Shown here: positions 8,768 through 18,211 of the stretch, one piece after another
How the letters are laid out: each line of letters begins with the position of its first letter
Position numbering within the stretch: the stretch's first letter is position 1
Position numbers and translations under genes: made by a program
DNA from: Bradyrhizobium rifense
GTDB taxonomy: Bacteria > Pseudomonadota > Alphaproteobacteria > Rhizobiales > Xanthobacteraceae
DNA: 64,000 nucleotides
Reading direction: 5' to 3'
NCBI RefSeq assembly: GCF_008123425.1
Contig: NZ_VSSS01000013.1
Span: 21,811-85,810 of the forward strand
The notes under the pieces: generated by a model
The model's input: the letters and a program-made list of their open reading frames with translations, nothing else
Told to the model about the DNA's origin: nothing
Databases searched by the model: none

Positions 8768-9820
8768 TCAGCCGCCGGTCACGCTCATATGCCTGCTGAC
8801 GCTGGGACGGTCGTGGCGGCGGTCGATGATGAAATCGTGGCCCTTGGGCTTCAGCCCAATGGCGCGGTCGATCGCAGCCGCCAGCAGCGTATTGTCATCA
8901 GATGCACGGAGCGGCTTGCGCAGATCGGAAGCATCCTCGTGGCCGAGGCAGGTGTGCAGCGTGCCCGTGCAGGTGATGCGCACGCGGTTGCAGGATTCGC
9001 AGAAATTATGGGTCATCGGCGTGATGAAGCCGAGCTTGCCGCCGGTCTCGGCGACGCTGACGTAGCGCGCCGGCCCGCCGGTGCTTTCGGCCAGGTCCGT
9101 CAGCGTGAATTGCTGGGCGAGCCGCGCGCGCACCAGCGACAGCGGCAGATACTGGTCGATACGGCCCGAACCGATCTCGCCCATCGGCATCACCTCGATC
9201 AGGGTCAGCCCCATGCCCTTGCCATGGGCCCAGCGCATCAGGTCGGGGAGCTCGTCCTCGTTGAGGTTCTTCAGCGCCACCGCGTTGATCTTCACCGCGA
9301 GCCCTGCAGCGCGCGCCGCCTCGATGCCTTCCAGCACCTTGTCGATCTCGCCCCAGCGCGTGATCTCGCGAAACTTCCTGGGCTCGAGCGTGTCGAGCGA
9401 GACGTTGATGCGGCGGACGCCACAATCGGCAAGCTCTTGCGCATGTTTTGCGAGTTGCGTGCCGTTTGTGGTCAGCGTCAGCTCGCCCAGCGCGCCGCTC
9501 GTGAGATGGCGCGACAGCGAACGCACCAGCGACATCACATTGCGCCGGACCAGCGGCTCGCCGCCGGTGAGCCGCAGCTTCTTCACGCCCTTGGCGATGA
9601 AGGCCGAGCAGAGCCGGTCGAGTTCCTCGAGCGTCAGCAGGTCGGCCTTGGGCAGGAACGTCATGTCTTCCGACATGCAATAGAAGCAGCGGAGATCGCA
9701 GCGATCGGTGACGGAGACGCGCAGATAGGAGATGGTCCGCCCGAACGGATCGGTCATCGCGCTCGACAGCGCGGCGAGGGGGCTCGCTGTAGCGAGAGGG
9801 CTCGCGATAGGTCCGTTCAT
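8768..9820 (-). CDS. moaA: GTP 3',8-cyclase MoaA
   Basis: This gene encodes 350 residues. The radical-SAM cluster motif CxxxCxxC is Cys41-Cys45-Cys48 (CDLRCFYC), followed by the SAM-binding GGEP at 86-89. A C-terminal second 4Fe-4S cluster is carried by [18 protein letters not shown]. The protein ends in the conserved Gly-Gly needed by MoaA. It converts GTP to 3',8-cyclo-GTP in the first step of molybdenum cofactor synthesis, in the cytoplasm. The N-terminal ~22 residues are longer than in most MoaA proteins; the internal ATG giving [13 protein letters not shown] is an alternative start. No other moa gene is adjacent. Confidence 0.96.
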   Translation of the reverse strand: MNGPIASPLATASPLAALSSAMTDPFGRTISYLRVSVTDRCDLRCFYCMSEDMTFLPKADLLTLEELDRLCSAFIAKGVKKLRLTGGEPLVRRNVMSLVRSLSRHLTSGALGELTLTTNGTQLAKHAQELADCGVRRINVSLDTLEPRKFREITRWGEIDKVLEGIEAARAAGLAVKINAVALKNLNEDELPDLMRWAHGKGMGLTLIEVMPMGEIGSGRIDQYLPLSLVRARLAQQFTLTDLAESTGGPARYVSVAETGGKLGFITPMTHNFCESCNRVRITCTGTLHTCLGHEDASDLRKPLRASDDNTLLAAAIDRAIGLKPKGHDFIIDRRHDRPSVSRHMSVTGG

Positions 9821-9928
9821 ACCAACTGCCTTGTCACTTACGGCGACGGGCGCACCTTTGCTTCAGCGGTGCTCTGGACGCAATCTAAGCATCGCGCGGG
9901 CAGAGGACAATCGGGTGGTATACATAGA

Positions 9929-10417
9929 TTAGCGCTTGCCCGCGTTCGGATCGGGGAACGCAGAGCCGGCTGCGGGCGCTGCAGCATCGGCCGGCGCCGC
10001 GGCGGGCGCGGCTGCGGCCGGCTTCGGCCTCTTCGGCCGGTGCGGCTTTTTCCTCACCTGCTTGGGCGGCACCTCCGGCTGGAGCTCGGCGAAGACCGGG
10101 TTCGGATCGGTGGTGACGGTCGCGGCTGTGGTCCAATCGCCGGGATTCTTGATCACGTTCACCGGCACGCTCACCGGCTGATACTTGTTCAGGCCGTAGT
10201 TGACCGTGAACGGAGCCTCCGGCGCGGGAACCGAGACCGAGCAGGGGGTCTTGCAGCCTGGGCCGAGCGAGGTCCTGGCGTCAGCCCCTGAAGGATTGGA
10301 TTCGAGCCTGACCTGGACGGTCGGCGGCGCCGATTTGAACATGTCCCAAGACAACGACGAGCAGCCACCAAGGCTCGCTCCCGCTAGCGCAATCGCGATG
10401 ACACGACGCATGACCAT
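9929..10417 (-). CDS. lipoprotein with PEGA-like domain
   Basis: This gene encodes about 162 residues, starting at ATG 10417 (or 10411). The signal peptide ends in the lipobox LGGC. A PEGA-like beta domain follows (VQVRLESNPSGADARTS, then CKTPCSVSVPAPEAPFTVNYGLNKYQP). The C-terminal third is Lys/Pro- then Ala/Pro-rich (QVRKKPHRPKRPKPAAAAPAA), a low-complexity linker that may contact peptidoglycan or nucleic acids of the envelope. PEGA domains occur in surface-anchored proteins. The exact role is unknown. It stands alone between moaA and gph on the same strand. Confidence 0.75.
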   Translation of the reverse strand: MVMRRVIAIALAGASLGGCSSLSWDMFKSAPPTVQVRLESNPSGADARTSLGPGCKTPCSVSVPAPEAPFTVNYGLNKYQPVSVPVNVIKNPGDWTTAATVTTDPNPVFAELQPEVPPKQVRKKPHRPKRPKPAAAAPAAAPADAAAPAAGSAFPDPNAGKR

Positions 10418-10572
10418 CCACTTACTTCTACTGCGACGAACCGCCACATTAACCCCGTCCGGACCTTAGGAGCGTCGCCTGGGGCAAGCAACCGGCGGAC
10501 TGCGCATAGTTAATAGATGGTTAACGCAGAGTTCCCCGAAATAACCCAGCTATGTCAGAGCCTTGCCTGGGC

Positions 10573-11247
10573 CTAAGCCGTCATCAGGCTGTGCGCGGCG
10601 GCGGGCAGGTCGCGCATGTGATGGATCAGCCGGTCCGGCTTCAGATCGGCGATCGGCACATCCGTGTAGCCGAAACTGACCCCGATCACGGGCACCCCGG
10701 CGCGCCGGGCCACGCCGACATCGGTTCCGGCGTCGCCGACCATGATGCTGGCTTTGACCTCGCCGCCGGCCCGCGCCACGGTCTCGCGGAAAATGGTCGG
10801 ATCGGGCTTCTGGACCCCAAAAGTGTCCGCGCCGCAGATCGCCGCGAACCGCCGGCTCAGGTCTAGCTGGTCCAGGAGCCGCTTCGACAGCCATTCCAGC
10901 TTGTTGGTACAGACCGCGAGACGATGGCCCTGGGCCGCAAACAGGTCGAGGGCGTCCAGGAGCCCCTCGAAGGGGCGCGATTCGTCGGCGATATGGTCGG
11001 CGTAATAGGCGATGAAATCCGCCGTCATCCGGTCCATGTCGGCAGGCTTGACCGCGCGGCCCTCGGCCTCCAGGCCCCGCTCGATCAGCTTGCGGGCGCC
11101 GGCGCCGATCATGTTGCGGGCCGAGGCCATCGGCACGGGCGGCAGGCCTTCGCGGTCGAGCACGTAATTGAGCGCAGTGATCAGGTCGGGCGCCGTATCC
11201 ACAAGCGTGCCGTCGAGATCGAAGACGAGGGTGTAGGGGGAGGTCAT
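10573..11247 (-). CDS. gph: phosphoglycolate phosphatase (HAD family)
   Basis: This gene encodes 224 residues from the ATG at 11247; a longer reading from 11283 adds an unsupported tail. HAD motif I is VFDLDGTLVD (nucleophile Asp10, acid/base Asp12). Motif II is AVCTNK, the motif III Lys lies in FGVQKPDPTIF, and motif IV is MVGDAGTDVGVA. A four-helix cap domain lies between motifs I and II. The N-terminal GTLVDTAPDLITALN is typical of Gph, which removes 2-phosphoglycolate formed by Rubisco oxygenation or DNA repair. It is divergent to rpiA, another sugar-phosphate gene. Confidence 0.9.
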   Translation of the reverse strand: MTSPYTLVFDLDGTLVDTAPDLITALNYVLDREGLPPVPMASARNMIGAGARKLIERGLEAEGRAVKPADMDRMTADFIAYYADHIADESRPFEGLLDALDLFAAQGHRLAVCTNKLEWLSKRLLDQLDLSRRFAAICGADTFGVQKPDPTIFRETVARAGGEVKASIMVGDAGTDVGVARRAGVPVIGVSFGYTDVPIADLKPDRLIHHMRDLPAAAHSLMTA

Positions 11248-11413
11248 GATCCAAGCGCTACCGGCCCGGCCGTACCGGCGCAAGGGGCGGGGCCATAAGA
11301 TCAGCTTATAGGCCTGTTCCCAGACCCTGTTCTCCGAGGGAAAACGAGGCTACATAGGCCCGCCGCAACCGACGGGACCAGCGGCACTCCTGACCTGAGA
11401 GGCGAGCGCAAAC

Positions 11414-12127
11414 GTGGACATGGATCAGTTGAAGCGGCAGGCTGCGGCGCGCGCGCTGGAAGAGGTGCGTGACGGCATGCAACTCGGCCTCGGGACCGGT
11501 TCGACCGCCAAGCATTTCGTCGAGCTGCTGGGCGAACGCGTCGCTGCCGGCCTCAAGGTGATCGGCGTGCCGACCTCCGAGGCGACGCGCGCCGATGCGG
11601 AGCGTTGCGGCGTGCCGCTGACCACGCTCGATGCGATCGATCATCTCGACATCACCGTGGACGGCGCCGACGAGATCGATCCCGAGCTCAATTTGATCAA
11701 GGGCGGCGGCGGAGCGCTGCTGCGCGAGAAGATCGTGGCGGCCGCCTCGGATCGCATGATCGTGATTGCCGACGACACCAAATGGGTGCCGACGCTCGGC
11801 CGCTTTCCGCTGCCCATCGAAGTCATTCCGTTCGGGCTCGGCGCGACCTCCCGCGCTATCGAGAAGGCATTTGCGGAATGCGGCGTTTCCGGGCAAATGG
11901 CGGTCCGCAAGGCCAAGGATGGCCACGTTTTTGTCACCGATGGCGGCCACTGGATCGTCGATGCCCGGCTCGAGCGGATTGTGGATCCGGCCAGCCTGGC
12001 CAGGGCGTTGAGCGCGATCCCCGGCGTGGTCGAGCATGGGTTGTTCATCGGCTTGGCCAGCTCGGCTGTTTTGGCGGGTGGCGAGGGAATCCGTGTGATT
12101 GAACGGCGAAAGCCGAAAGGAGACTAG
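11414..12127 (+). CDS. rpiA: ribose-5-phosphate isomerase A
   Basis: This gene encodes 237 residues from GTG 11414 (ATG 11420 is equally possible). RpiA motifs are complete: [13 protein letters not shown], the substrate-binding [33 protein letters not shown], and the later GLFIGLA. It interconverts ribose 5-phosphate and ribulose 5-phosphate in the pentose-phosphate and Calvin pathways. The DUF2059 gene begins one base after its stop behind AAAGGAG, so the two form an operon. Confidence 0.95.
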   Translation: MDMDQLKRQAAARALEEVRDGMQLGLGTGSTAKHFVELLGERVAAGLKVIGVPTSEATRADAERCGVPLTTLDAIDHLDITVDGADEIDPELNLIKGGGGALLREKIVAAASDRMIVIADDTKWVPTLGRFPLPIEVIPFGLGATSRAIEKAFAECGVSGQMAVRKAKDGHVFVTDGGHWIVDARLERIVDPASLARALSAIPGVVEHGLFIGLASSAVLAGGEGIRVIERRKPKGD

Positions 12128-12128
12128 A

Positions 12129-12641
12129 ATGAAGAGCGTTTTGAAGATCGTGCCCGGTGCGTGCCTCGCCTTCGCACTGGTGCTGGGGGCAGTGCCTGCG
12201 ACCGCGCAGCAGCCGGCAGCACCCTCTGCGGCGTCGATTGCGGCGGCGAGAGAGATTTTGACGCTGAAGAATGCCAGCGCGATGTACGCCAACGCCGTGC
12301 CCGGCATGGTGGAGAAGGTCAAGGGCACGCTGATCGGCCAGAACCTCAACTACCAGAAGGATCTCAACGAGCTCGCCCCGATCGTCGCTAAGCAGCTTGC
12401 CGGTCGCGAGCAGGAGATCGGCGACGGCATGGTGGGGGTCTATGCCGGCGAGTTCACCGAGCAGGAGCTGAAGGATCTCGTCGCGTTCTACAAGTCGCCG
12501 CTCGGCCAGAAGCTGATCACCAACGAGCCCAAGGCCATCAACCTCAGCATGCAGGTCATGAACGCATGGGCGCAGAACTTCTCCGAGGTCGTCGCGAGCG
12601 CGTTCCGCGCCGAGATGAAGAAGCGTGGCAAGGAAATGTGA
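12129..12641 (+). CDS. exported DUF2059 protein
   Basis: This 170-residue protein has a signal peptide (MKSVLKIVPGACLAFALVLG, cleavage near ATAQQ). The helical DUF2059 core shows the family hallmark GVYAGEFTEQELKDLVAFYKSPLGQKL split around Phe-Tyr. Proteins of this family are periplasmic and uncharacterised. The start codon follows the rpiA stop by one base, with the ribosome binding site AAAGGAG inside the rpiA end, indicating coupling. Confidence 0.85.
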   Translation: MKSVLKIVPGACLAFALVLGAVPATAQQPAAPSAASIAAAREILTLKNASAMYANAVPGMVEKVKGTLIGQNLNYQKDLNELAPIVAKQLAGREQEIGDGMVGVYAGEFTEQELKDLVAFYKSPLGQKLITNEPKAINLSMQVMNAWAQNFSEVVASAFRAEMKKRGKEM

Positions 12642-12719
12642 CAGTAACTATCTCCAGGGATAGCTGATCGGGAAGCCCGAAATCGCGTCGCGGTTTGGGT
12701 TAAGAGGTCGGAGTGGACA

Positions 12720-14108
12720 ATGGCTGAATTCGACGTCGACCTCTTTGTCATCGGTGGCGGTTCGGGCGGCGTGCGTGCCGCCCGCATCGCGGCCGGATAC
12801 GGCGCGCGCGTGATGATCGCGGAAGAGTACCGCATGGGCGGCACCTGCGTGATCCGCGGCTGCGTGCCGAAGAAGCTGTTCGTGATCGGCTCTCATTTCC
12901 GTCACGAGCTCGAGGATGCCGCCGGCTTCGGCTGGACCGTTCCGCCCGCGACCTTCGACTGGCCGACGCTGATCGCCAACAAGGACAAGGAAATCGCGCG
13001 GCTGGAGGCGGCCTACACGACCAATGTCGAGAAGTCGGGCGCGCAGATCGTCAAGAGCCGCGCGGTGATCGAGGACAAGCACACCGTCCGCCTGCTCGCG
13101 GACGACAGGAAGATCACCGCGAAATACATTCTGATCGCCACCGGCGGTGCGCCGAACCACGGCGCGTCGATTCCCGGCATCGAGCATGTGATCTCCTCCA
13201 ACGAGGCGTTTCACCTGAAGAAGTTGCCGAAGCGGATTGTGATCCAGGGCGGCGGCTACATCGCGCTTGAGTTCGCCGGCATCTTCGCCGGCTTCGGCTC
13301 CGACGTCACCGTGATCTATCGCGGCGACAACATCTTGCGCGGCTTCGACGAAGATGTCCGCGCGCATGTCCGCAGCGAGATGGAAAAGCAGGGCATCACC
13401 ATTCTCACCGGCTGCACGGTGAACAAGGTCGATCGCAATGGCGAGGAATTCACCACGCATCTGTCGAACGGATCGAGCCTCGCGTCCGACCAGGTGATGT
13501 TCGCGATCGGCCGCCATCCGGCGGTGGCCAATCTCGGCCTGGAGAAGGCCGGCGTCGCCATCAATCCGAAGAATGGTGGCATCGCGGTCGATCATTTCTC
13601 GAAGACTTCGGTCGACAGCATCTACGCGATCGGCGACGTCACCCATCGCCACAATTTGACGCCGGTCGCGATCCGCGAGGGCCATGCTTTCGCCGATACC
13701 GTGTTCGGCAAGCGTACCGTGCAGGTCGATCATTCCACCATCCCGACCGCGGTGTTCTCGCAGCCGGAGGTCGGCACCGTCGGCCTGACGGAAACCGAAG
13801 CGCGCGCGCAGTTCAGCCACGTCGACATCTACAAGACGACGTTCCGCCCGATCAAGGCAACGATGTCGGGCCGTGATACCCGCGTGCTGATGAAGCTCGT
13901 CGTCGACGGCTCGACCGATCGCGTGCTTGGCTGTCACATCGTCGGCGATTGCGCTGCCGAGGTCACGCAAGCCGTCGCGATTGCCGTGAAGATGAAGGCG
14001 ACCAAGGCCGATTTCGACGCGACCATCGCGCTGCATCCGACCGCAGCCGAAGAGCTGGTGACGATGCGCACCCCGACCGCGCGCCACGTGCGCCAGGCGG
14101 CGGAGTAG
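12720..14108 (+). CDS. gor: glutathione-disulfide reductase
   Basis: This 462-residue protein has an N-terminal FAD site GGGSGG, followed by the redox-active disulfide Cys43/Cys48 in GGTCVIRGCVPKK. An NAD(P)-binding fold follows (IVIQGGGYIALEFAGIFAGFG). The interface domain ends in the catalytic His-Glu in LHPTAAEELV. It reduces oxidised glutathione with NADPH in the cytoplasm. It lies 78 bases after the DUF2059 gene and converges on the porin gene across a strong terminator. Confidence 0.94.
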   Translation: MAEFDVDLFVIGGGSGGVRAARIAAGYGARVMIAEEYRMGGTCVIRGCVPKKLFVIGSHFRHELEDAAGFGWTVPPATFDWPTLIANKDKEIARLEAAYTTNVEKSGAQIVKSRAVIEDKHTVRLLADDRKITAKYILIATGGAPNHGASIPGIEHVISSNEAFHLKKLPKRIVIQGGGYIALEFAGIFAGFGSDVTVIYRGDNILRGFDEDVRAHVRSEMEKQGITILTGCTVNKVDRNGEEFTTHLSNGSSLASDQVMFAIGRHPAVANLGLEKAGVAINPKNGGIAVDHFSKTSVDSIYAIGDVTHRHNLTPVAIREGHAFADTVFGKRTVQVDHSTIPTAVFSQPEVGTVGLTETEARAQFSHVDIYKTTFRPIKATMSGRDTRVLMKLVVDGSTDRVLGCHIVGDCAAEVTQAVAIAVKMKATKADFDATIALHPTAAEELVTMRTPTARHVRQAAE

Positions 14109-14121
14109 GGCGCCAAACGAC

Positions 14122-14143
14122 GGGGAGCCGCGACCGGCTCCCC
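14122..14143. terminator. bidirectional terminator between gor and porin
   Basis: A perfect 9-bp stem (GGGGAGCCG and CGGCTCCCC) with the 4-base loop CGAC sits between convergent genes, 13 bases after the gor stop and 19 before the porin stop. Confidence 0.8.
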
Positions 14144-14162
14144 GCTATATGTTCTCTCGTTC

Positions 14163-15806
14163 TCAGAAGTCGAACGTCATACCGGTCGTGACGGCTTCGG
14201 CCTTGTTGCCGGCAACGACGTTGTTGTTGGCGTCGCGTCCGCAAACGCCGTAGCCATGTCCGCTGACACCGAGGCAGTAATGTGCACCCGGTCCGTTGCG
14301 CAGATAGCTGCCCACCACGTACCAGCTCACGAACGGACTGAAGTGATACTTCAGGCCGATCGCATACTGGTCTGCACTGGAGTCGACGCTGTTCAGCGCG
14401 AAGTCAGCGGCACCAGCCGGAGCGGAGACCACCACCCCGGCGGTGGGATAAGCGTTAAGGACGCCCGTGCCCGGCGAGCCCGGTGAGGCGTTGGCGTGAG
14501 CCCAGGATGCGCTGAGGTCCCACTTGTCGACCGTCTGGGTCGCGCTCAGGAAGTAGCCGTCGCGGGAACGCTCGTTGAAGGCGGCCACCGTATTCTCGCG
14601 GCGCATGATCTCGTAGATGCCGTAGAGCTGGAGGCTTCCGATCATGTCGTTGAACTTGTACCCCGCGCCGACTTTCGCCGCCCATTCGTTCGCGATGCCG
14701 ACTGCGCCCGTCGGCACGGTTAGAACGCCGCCGTTGCTCAGGGGTGTCACCGCCTCGTCGCCCGTTCGGTTGGTCCCTTCGTGGAATTCGTAGGCGGCGA
14801 CTCCTGTGAACCCAGCCTGATTGTAGGTCAGCGATGCGCTGTAGAGATTGCCGTATGAGCCGTCGGTGCAGCCTTCCGGCGCCGATGTCAGTGGGAAGCC
14901 CGAGCCGCTTCCGCGCGACGATGTGGCAGGGCAGTTGAAATCGCCGAGCGCAAAGTCGCTGTTGTCCTTCGCCGTGTTCTGTCCCGGCGAGAGCATGATG
15001 GTGGCCTGGAAGCCGTTCCACACCGGCGATTCATACCAGATCGCATGGGCCGCGCGCCAATCGAACTCGGCACGGAGATCGCCCCCCGTGTTGCCCATGA
15101 TCGAGTTGTAGTCGCCGAGCGTGGCCGAGAACGGATCGAACTTCGCCGTCGCCTTCTTGTAAGGCGTATCCGCCTTGCCGGCCTTGATCGCGCCCCAGGG
15201 GCTTTCCATGCCGAGGAAGCTGTCGCGCGTGCCGAACGCCGCGCGTTCGGTCGGAACAGCCGCGACCTCGACGAGGGATTCGAATTGCGCAACGGCCGCC
15301 CATCCGGGATAGCCGTAGGGATCGAGATTGTGCCGCGCGCGAACGCCGAAATAGGTGAGGTTGCTGGAGACGCCGAGCTTCGTGCCCTGATCGTAGACGC
15401 CGGGATTGAAGATGTCGCCGGAGAGATCGACATGGCCGTAGAGCGTCACCGTGGTGTTGTCGATGAACGGATTGCTTCCGGGCGCTTTGCTGTAAAGCGG
15501 AGCGCCACCGAGGCTGACGACGGTGTGCTCCGGTGCCGGCGCAGGCGATGGCGCGACCGCCGCGTGCAGAACGGGATTGCCCTTGGGCGAGCCCGGCGCG
15601 ACGGCCGTTACAGCAGCCTTCGGCTCGCCGATGTGATTGACGCGTTCGCGAAGCTGCGCGTTCTCTTTCGCGAGCTTGGCGTTGCTGCGCTCGAGCGCAT
15701 CGAGGCGGGCAACAACATCATCTATAGTTGCAGCGTTTAGTGGATGACTAATTGTGGTTGTACAAAGGGCCGCAAAGCCTGTGCCAAGCAGAAAGGCCTT
15801 CCTCAT
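14163..15806 (-). CDS. outer-membrane porin
   Basis: This 547-residue protein has a signal peptide (cleavage near LNAAT). A heptad-like coiled segment follows (VVARLDALERSNAKLAKENAQLRERV), then a Pro/Ala linker and a long beta-barrel region with porin strands (VTLYGHVDLSGDIF, SNLTYFGVRARHNL, SWYVVGSYLRNG). The terminal strand is TTGMTFDF with a C-terminal Phe. The coiled segment resembles trimer stems of large alphaproteobacterial porins. Substrate preference cannot be read. Two Cys in SGHGYGVCGRD and YCLGVSG lie near the C-terminus. A possible operator lies 58 bases upstream. Confidence 0.85.
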   Translation of the reverse strand: MRKAFLLGTGFAALCTTTISHPLNAATIDDVVARLDALERSNAKLAKENAQLRERVNHIGEPKAAVTAVAPGSPKGNPVLHAAVAPSPAPAPEHTVVSLGGAPLYSKAPGSNPFIDNTTVTLYGHVDLSGDIFNPGVYDQGTKLGVSSNLTYFGVRARHNLDPYGYPGWAAVAQFESLVEVAAVPTERAAFGTRDSFLGMESPWGAIKAGKADTPYKKATAKFDPFSATLGDYNSIMGNTGGDLRAEFDWRAAHAIWYESPVWNGFQATIMLSPGQNTAKDNSDFALGDFNCPATSSRGSGSGFPLTSAPEGCTDGSYGNLYSASLTYNQAGFTGVAAYEFHEGTNRTGDEAVTPLSNGGVLTVPTGAVGIANEWAAKVGAGYKFNDMIGSLQLYGIYEIMRRENTVAAFNERSRDGYFLSATQTVDKWDLSASWAHANASPGSPGTGVLNAYPTAGVVVSAPAGAADFALNSVDSSADQYAIGLKYHFSPFVSWYVVGSYLRNGPGAHYCLGVSGHGYGVCGRDANNNVVAGNKAEAVTTGMTFDF

Positions 15807-15863
15807 CGTGTTTCCCCTCTATCGCCGCGGACTCTCAATGGGTCCGGGATAAAGTGGAACGTA

Positions 15864-15887
15864 TTGTATGCCAGATACCGTATACAA
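15864..15887. promoter_or_regulatory. inverted repeat TTGTAT-N12-ATACAA upstream of porin
   Basis: TTGTAT at 15864-15869 and ATACAA at 15882-15887 form perfect 6-base arms. A GTAT-N5-ATAC repeat is nested in the left half. The spacing and sequence style suit a dimeric GntR-type repressor. It is 57 bases from the porin start codon. Confidence 0.4.
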
Positions 15888-16034
15888 CCGGGATAATGTG
15901 ACGCCGCTCACTTTCCGGCCGGGTGTGTCGGGCTGGCAACAATTCCCGACAAAGTGTGTCGCGCGGCGATGTGCCGCATTGCGGTGAATCGAACCGGTTC
16001 CGCGTCAAAACGTGAATGGCTTCTGCGACTTGCG

Positions 16035-16502
16035 TCAATCGCCCCACGGCGTTTCGCCGCGCGCGAGACGGCTGGCGATGTCGGTCTGGAACATCGGCGG
16101 TCCGAACGCGAACCACTCATCGCCGATCTGGTAGACGAGCAGGCGTCGGTTCTCGGCGCAAAATCGCGTCAGCCAATCCAGCGCCTTCTTCTTCGGCTGC
16201 TCACCGACGGGCACCACGACGTCAACCGGCAGGCCGCGCCAGAAGAAATTGGCGGCCAGCATGATCATGCTGGATTGATCCGGCCGCATCCAATCCGGCA
16301 GCGGGCTCGATGCGACCAGCCAGCCGCAGACGAATTCGCGGCAGGGATGCTGCGGGCGTTCCGGATAGATCGAACAGCGGTGGGCGATGCTGAACGGGCA
16401 CGGTTGCCCCTTGCGCACCTTGTGACCGCGCACCTCGATCTGCAGCCAGCCATCGCAGCAGGCCGTGCAGCTTCCGCAGGTTCTGGTGACGTCGCGGCTC
16501 AC
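16035..16502 (-). CDS. YkgJ-like cysteine-cluster protein
   Basis: This 155-residue protein has the N-terminal cluster Cys9-x2-Cys12-x2-Cys15-Cys16 (CGSCTACC), followed by further Cys residues in QPCPFS, RCSIYPERP and PCREFVCGW. That is the pattern of the zinc- or iron-chelating YkgJ/CxxCxxCC family. Such proteins are cytoplasmic and poorly characterised. The C-terminal half is variable. It is a single gene between the porin and small zinc-finger genes. Confidence 0.8.
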   Translation of the reverse strand: MSRDVTRTCGSCTACCDGWLQIEVRGHKVRKGQPCPFSIAHRCSIYPERPQHPCREFVCGWLVASSPLPDWMRPDQSSMIMLAANFFWRGLPVDVVVPVGEQPKKKALDWLTRFCAENRRLLVYQIGDEWFAFGPPMFQTDIASRLARGETPWGD

Positions 16503-16659
16503 GGGCGAAGTTGGTGCTCCAGGCGCATCTCGATCGCCTATGAACTACCAGCACCATCTGCGCACGGGCAAGACCCGCAGGAGGCTCGAGATGCCGACGG
16601 CGCCGTGATGCAGGCCAGGTTCACCTTCGAGATCGAGAGATCAAAGCAGTGAGATCACT

Positions 16660-16809
16660 TCACTCGATCTCTGCAATCCTGCCCTTGCCCTGGCAGGACT
16701 CGCATTTCACTGGATAGATCCTGTGGCCCGGGTGCGCCGGCTCCATGGACTTGGGAAAACCAGTTCCTTTGCACAGCGGGCAGGTCTGTTCCTTGATCTT
16801 CGGGGGCAT
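16660..16809 (-). CDS. small DnaJ-type zinc-finger protein
   Basis: This 49-residue protein starts at the ATG at 16809, preceded by AAAGGACCTGGC. Two CxxCxGxG motifs (Cys10/Cys13 in CPLCKGTG and Cys36/Cys39 in CESCQGKG) form one DnaJ-like zinc site and make up most of the protein. Upstream in-frame starts lack a ribosome binding site. It may bind unfolded protein or RNA, but nothing else supports that. A stable hairpin separates it from the catalase gene upstream on the same strand. Confidence 0.8.
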   Translation of the reverse strand: MPPKIKEQTCPLCKGTGFPKSMEPAHPGHRIYPVKCESCQGKGRIAEIE

Positions 16810-16831
16810 GCCAGGTCCTTTCGTATGTATC

Positions 16832-16852
16832 GGCGGCCCCACCGGGGCCGCC
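16832..16852 (-). terminator. hairpin after the Mn-catalase fusion gene
   Basis: A 9-bp perfect stem (GGCGGCCCC and GGGGCCGCC) with a 3-base loop lies 30 bases after the stop of the minus-strand catalase gene and just before the zinc-finger gene start. No T tract follows. Confidence 0.6.
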
Positions 16853-16882
16853 TTGATCGTTAGTCGTCAATGCTGACGATGC

Positions 16883-18178
16883 CTAGCCCCCAGGGGACTC
16901 ATCTTCGACAAAGCTTTGCTCGATGGCGGCGGGCATTTTCGCCACCGACATCAACGAACGTGCGACCTGATTGAGCAACTGATCCGCGTTCTCTTCCTCA
17001 GCCAGATTCTTGGACAGCAGCGCGACCGCACCGCTGTGACGCAATTGCTGCGCAAGGTTGCGAGCCGTCGTGTAACCCGCAATCTCGTAATGCTCGACGC
17101 GTTGAGCCGCGCCGATCAACCCAAGATCCGCGGCCGCATCGTCCTTCTTGGCGCCTTCCTTGATCACTTCGTCGCCTTCTTCGACAAGTCCCTGCATTCC
17201 CTTGCAAGGCTTGGCGCGGGGCTTCTTGCCGAGCAGCTCGAAGCACTCGTCGAGACGTTCGATCTGCGCTTCGGTTTCGGCCAGGTGAACGGTAAACAGC
17301 TCGCCAAGCTGGTCGTAGCGTGCAGCTTCGATCATTTGAGGCAACGCCTTTGTCAACTGCTTCTCGGCGTGCAAAAGGTCGCGCAGCTGATCGAGCAGCA
17401 GGTCGTCAAGACCAACGGGAGATTCCGATGGCGAACTCTCGGCAACGATCGACGGCGCCGCGCCGGTATCGCCGCTCTGGAGCGCCGGCGATTCCATGAA
17501 GACCCAGTCGTCGCCTTCGTTCCAGGGACCTCGTGTGTCTATCTCTCCGTTGTCGCCGGACCCGGTCGAATCGTTGAAGAACTGGTCCACAAGGCCGGGC
17601 GTCGGAGCGATGCGGCCGATGCTGAAGGCGGGCTTGCCCATGCTTTTAAGCGCACGCGAGAACGCCTTCATGTGGGTGATTTCCCGGGTCATCAAGAACT
17701 GCAGGGCGTCCTTGGTGCCGGCGTCATCGCAGAAATGGATCAGGCGTTCATAGACGATCTTGGCCCGCGCTTCCGCAGCGATGTTGCTGCGCAGGTCGAC
17801 GTCGAGTTCGCCGGTGATCTTGAGATAATCGGCCGTCCAGGCGTTGCCCTGCGAATTGCACAGGCTGACACCGCCGCCGCCGGCGATCGCGATCAACGGA
17901 TCGGCTTCCGCCGCTTCGCGATCGAACTTCATCGGCTTCAAATGCAGGCGTGCGAGTGAGCCGACAACTTCGAGATGGCTCAGTTCCTCGGTGCCGATGT
18001 CCATCAGGAGGTCCTTGCGGTCCGGATCTTCGCAATTCAGACCCTGGATGGAGTATTGCATGGCGGCCGCAAGCTCGCCGTTGGCGCCGCCGAACTGCTC
18101 CAGGAGCATGTTGCCGAACCGCGGATCGGGCTCGTCGACCCTGACTGTGAACATGAGCTTCTTGACGTGATGATACAT
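16883..18178 (-). CDS. manganese catalase fused to a DUF892 (YciF-like) domain
   Basis: This gene encodes 431 residues. Residues 1-230 are a dimanganese catalase with all five expected ligands in order: Glu35, Glu65 and His68 (EELSH), Glu136, and Glu166/His169 (REITH). The 33-residue gap between Glu136 and His169 equals that of characterised enzymes. A 25-residue acidic linker leads to a ferritin-like DUF892 domain (about 256-425: LDDLLLDQLRDLLHAEKQL, then VEHYEIAGYTTARNLAQQL). The first half dismutates hydrogen peroxide; DUF892 proteins such as YciF are stress-induced helical bundles of unknown role. A GGAAC-N16-AGTT sequence upstream on the minus strand may be an EcfG general-stress promoter. 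Confidence 0.92.
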   Translation of the reverse strand: MYHHVKKLMFTVRVDEPDPRFGNMLLEQFGGANGELAAAMQYSIQGLNCEDPDRKDLLMDIGTEELSHLEVVGSLARLHLKPMKFDREAAEADPLIAIAGGGGVSLCNSQGNAWTADYLKITGELDVDLRSNIAAEARAKIVYERLIHFCDDAGTKDALQFLMTREITHMKAFSRALKSMGKPAFSIGRIAPTPGLVDQFFNDSTGSGDNGEIDTRGPWNEGDDWVFMESPALQSGDTGAAPSIVAESSPSESPVGLDDLLLDQLRDLLHAEKQLTKALPQMIEAARYDQLGELFTVHLAETEAQIERLDECFELLGKKPRAKPCKGMQGLVEEGDEVIKEGAKKDDAAADLGLIGAAQRVEHYEIAGYTTARNLAQQLRHSGAVALLSKNLAEEENADQLLNQVARSLMSVAKMPAAIEQSFVEDESPGG

Positions 18179-18211
18179 GATAACCTCTGATTGGCAGGAG
18201 ATACCGGGGCC

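Noticed and set aside
14141..14160. CGCTATAT at 14143 as half of a ModE-like box
   Set aside because: No inverted arm follows at the required spacing; it only overlaps the gor/porin terminator.
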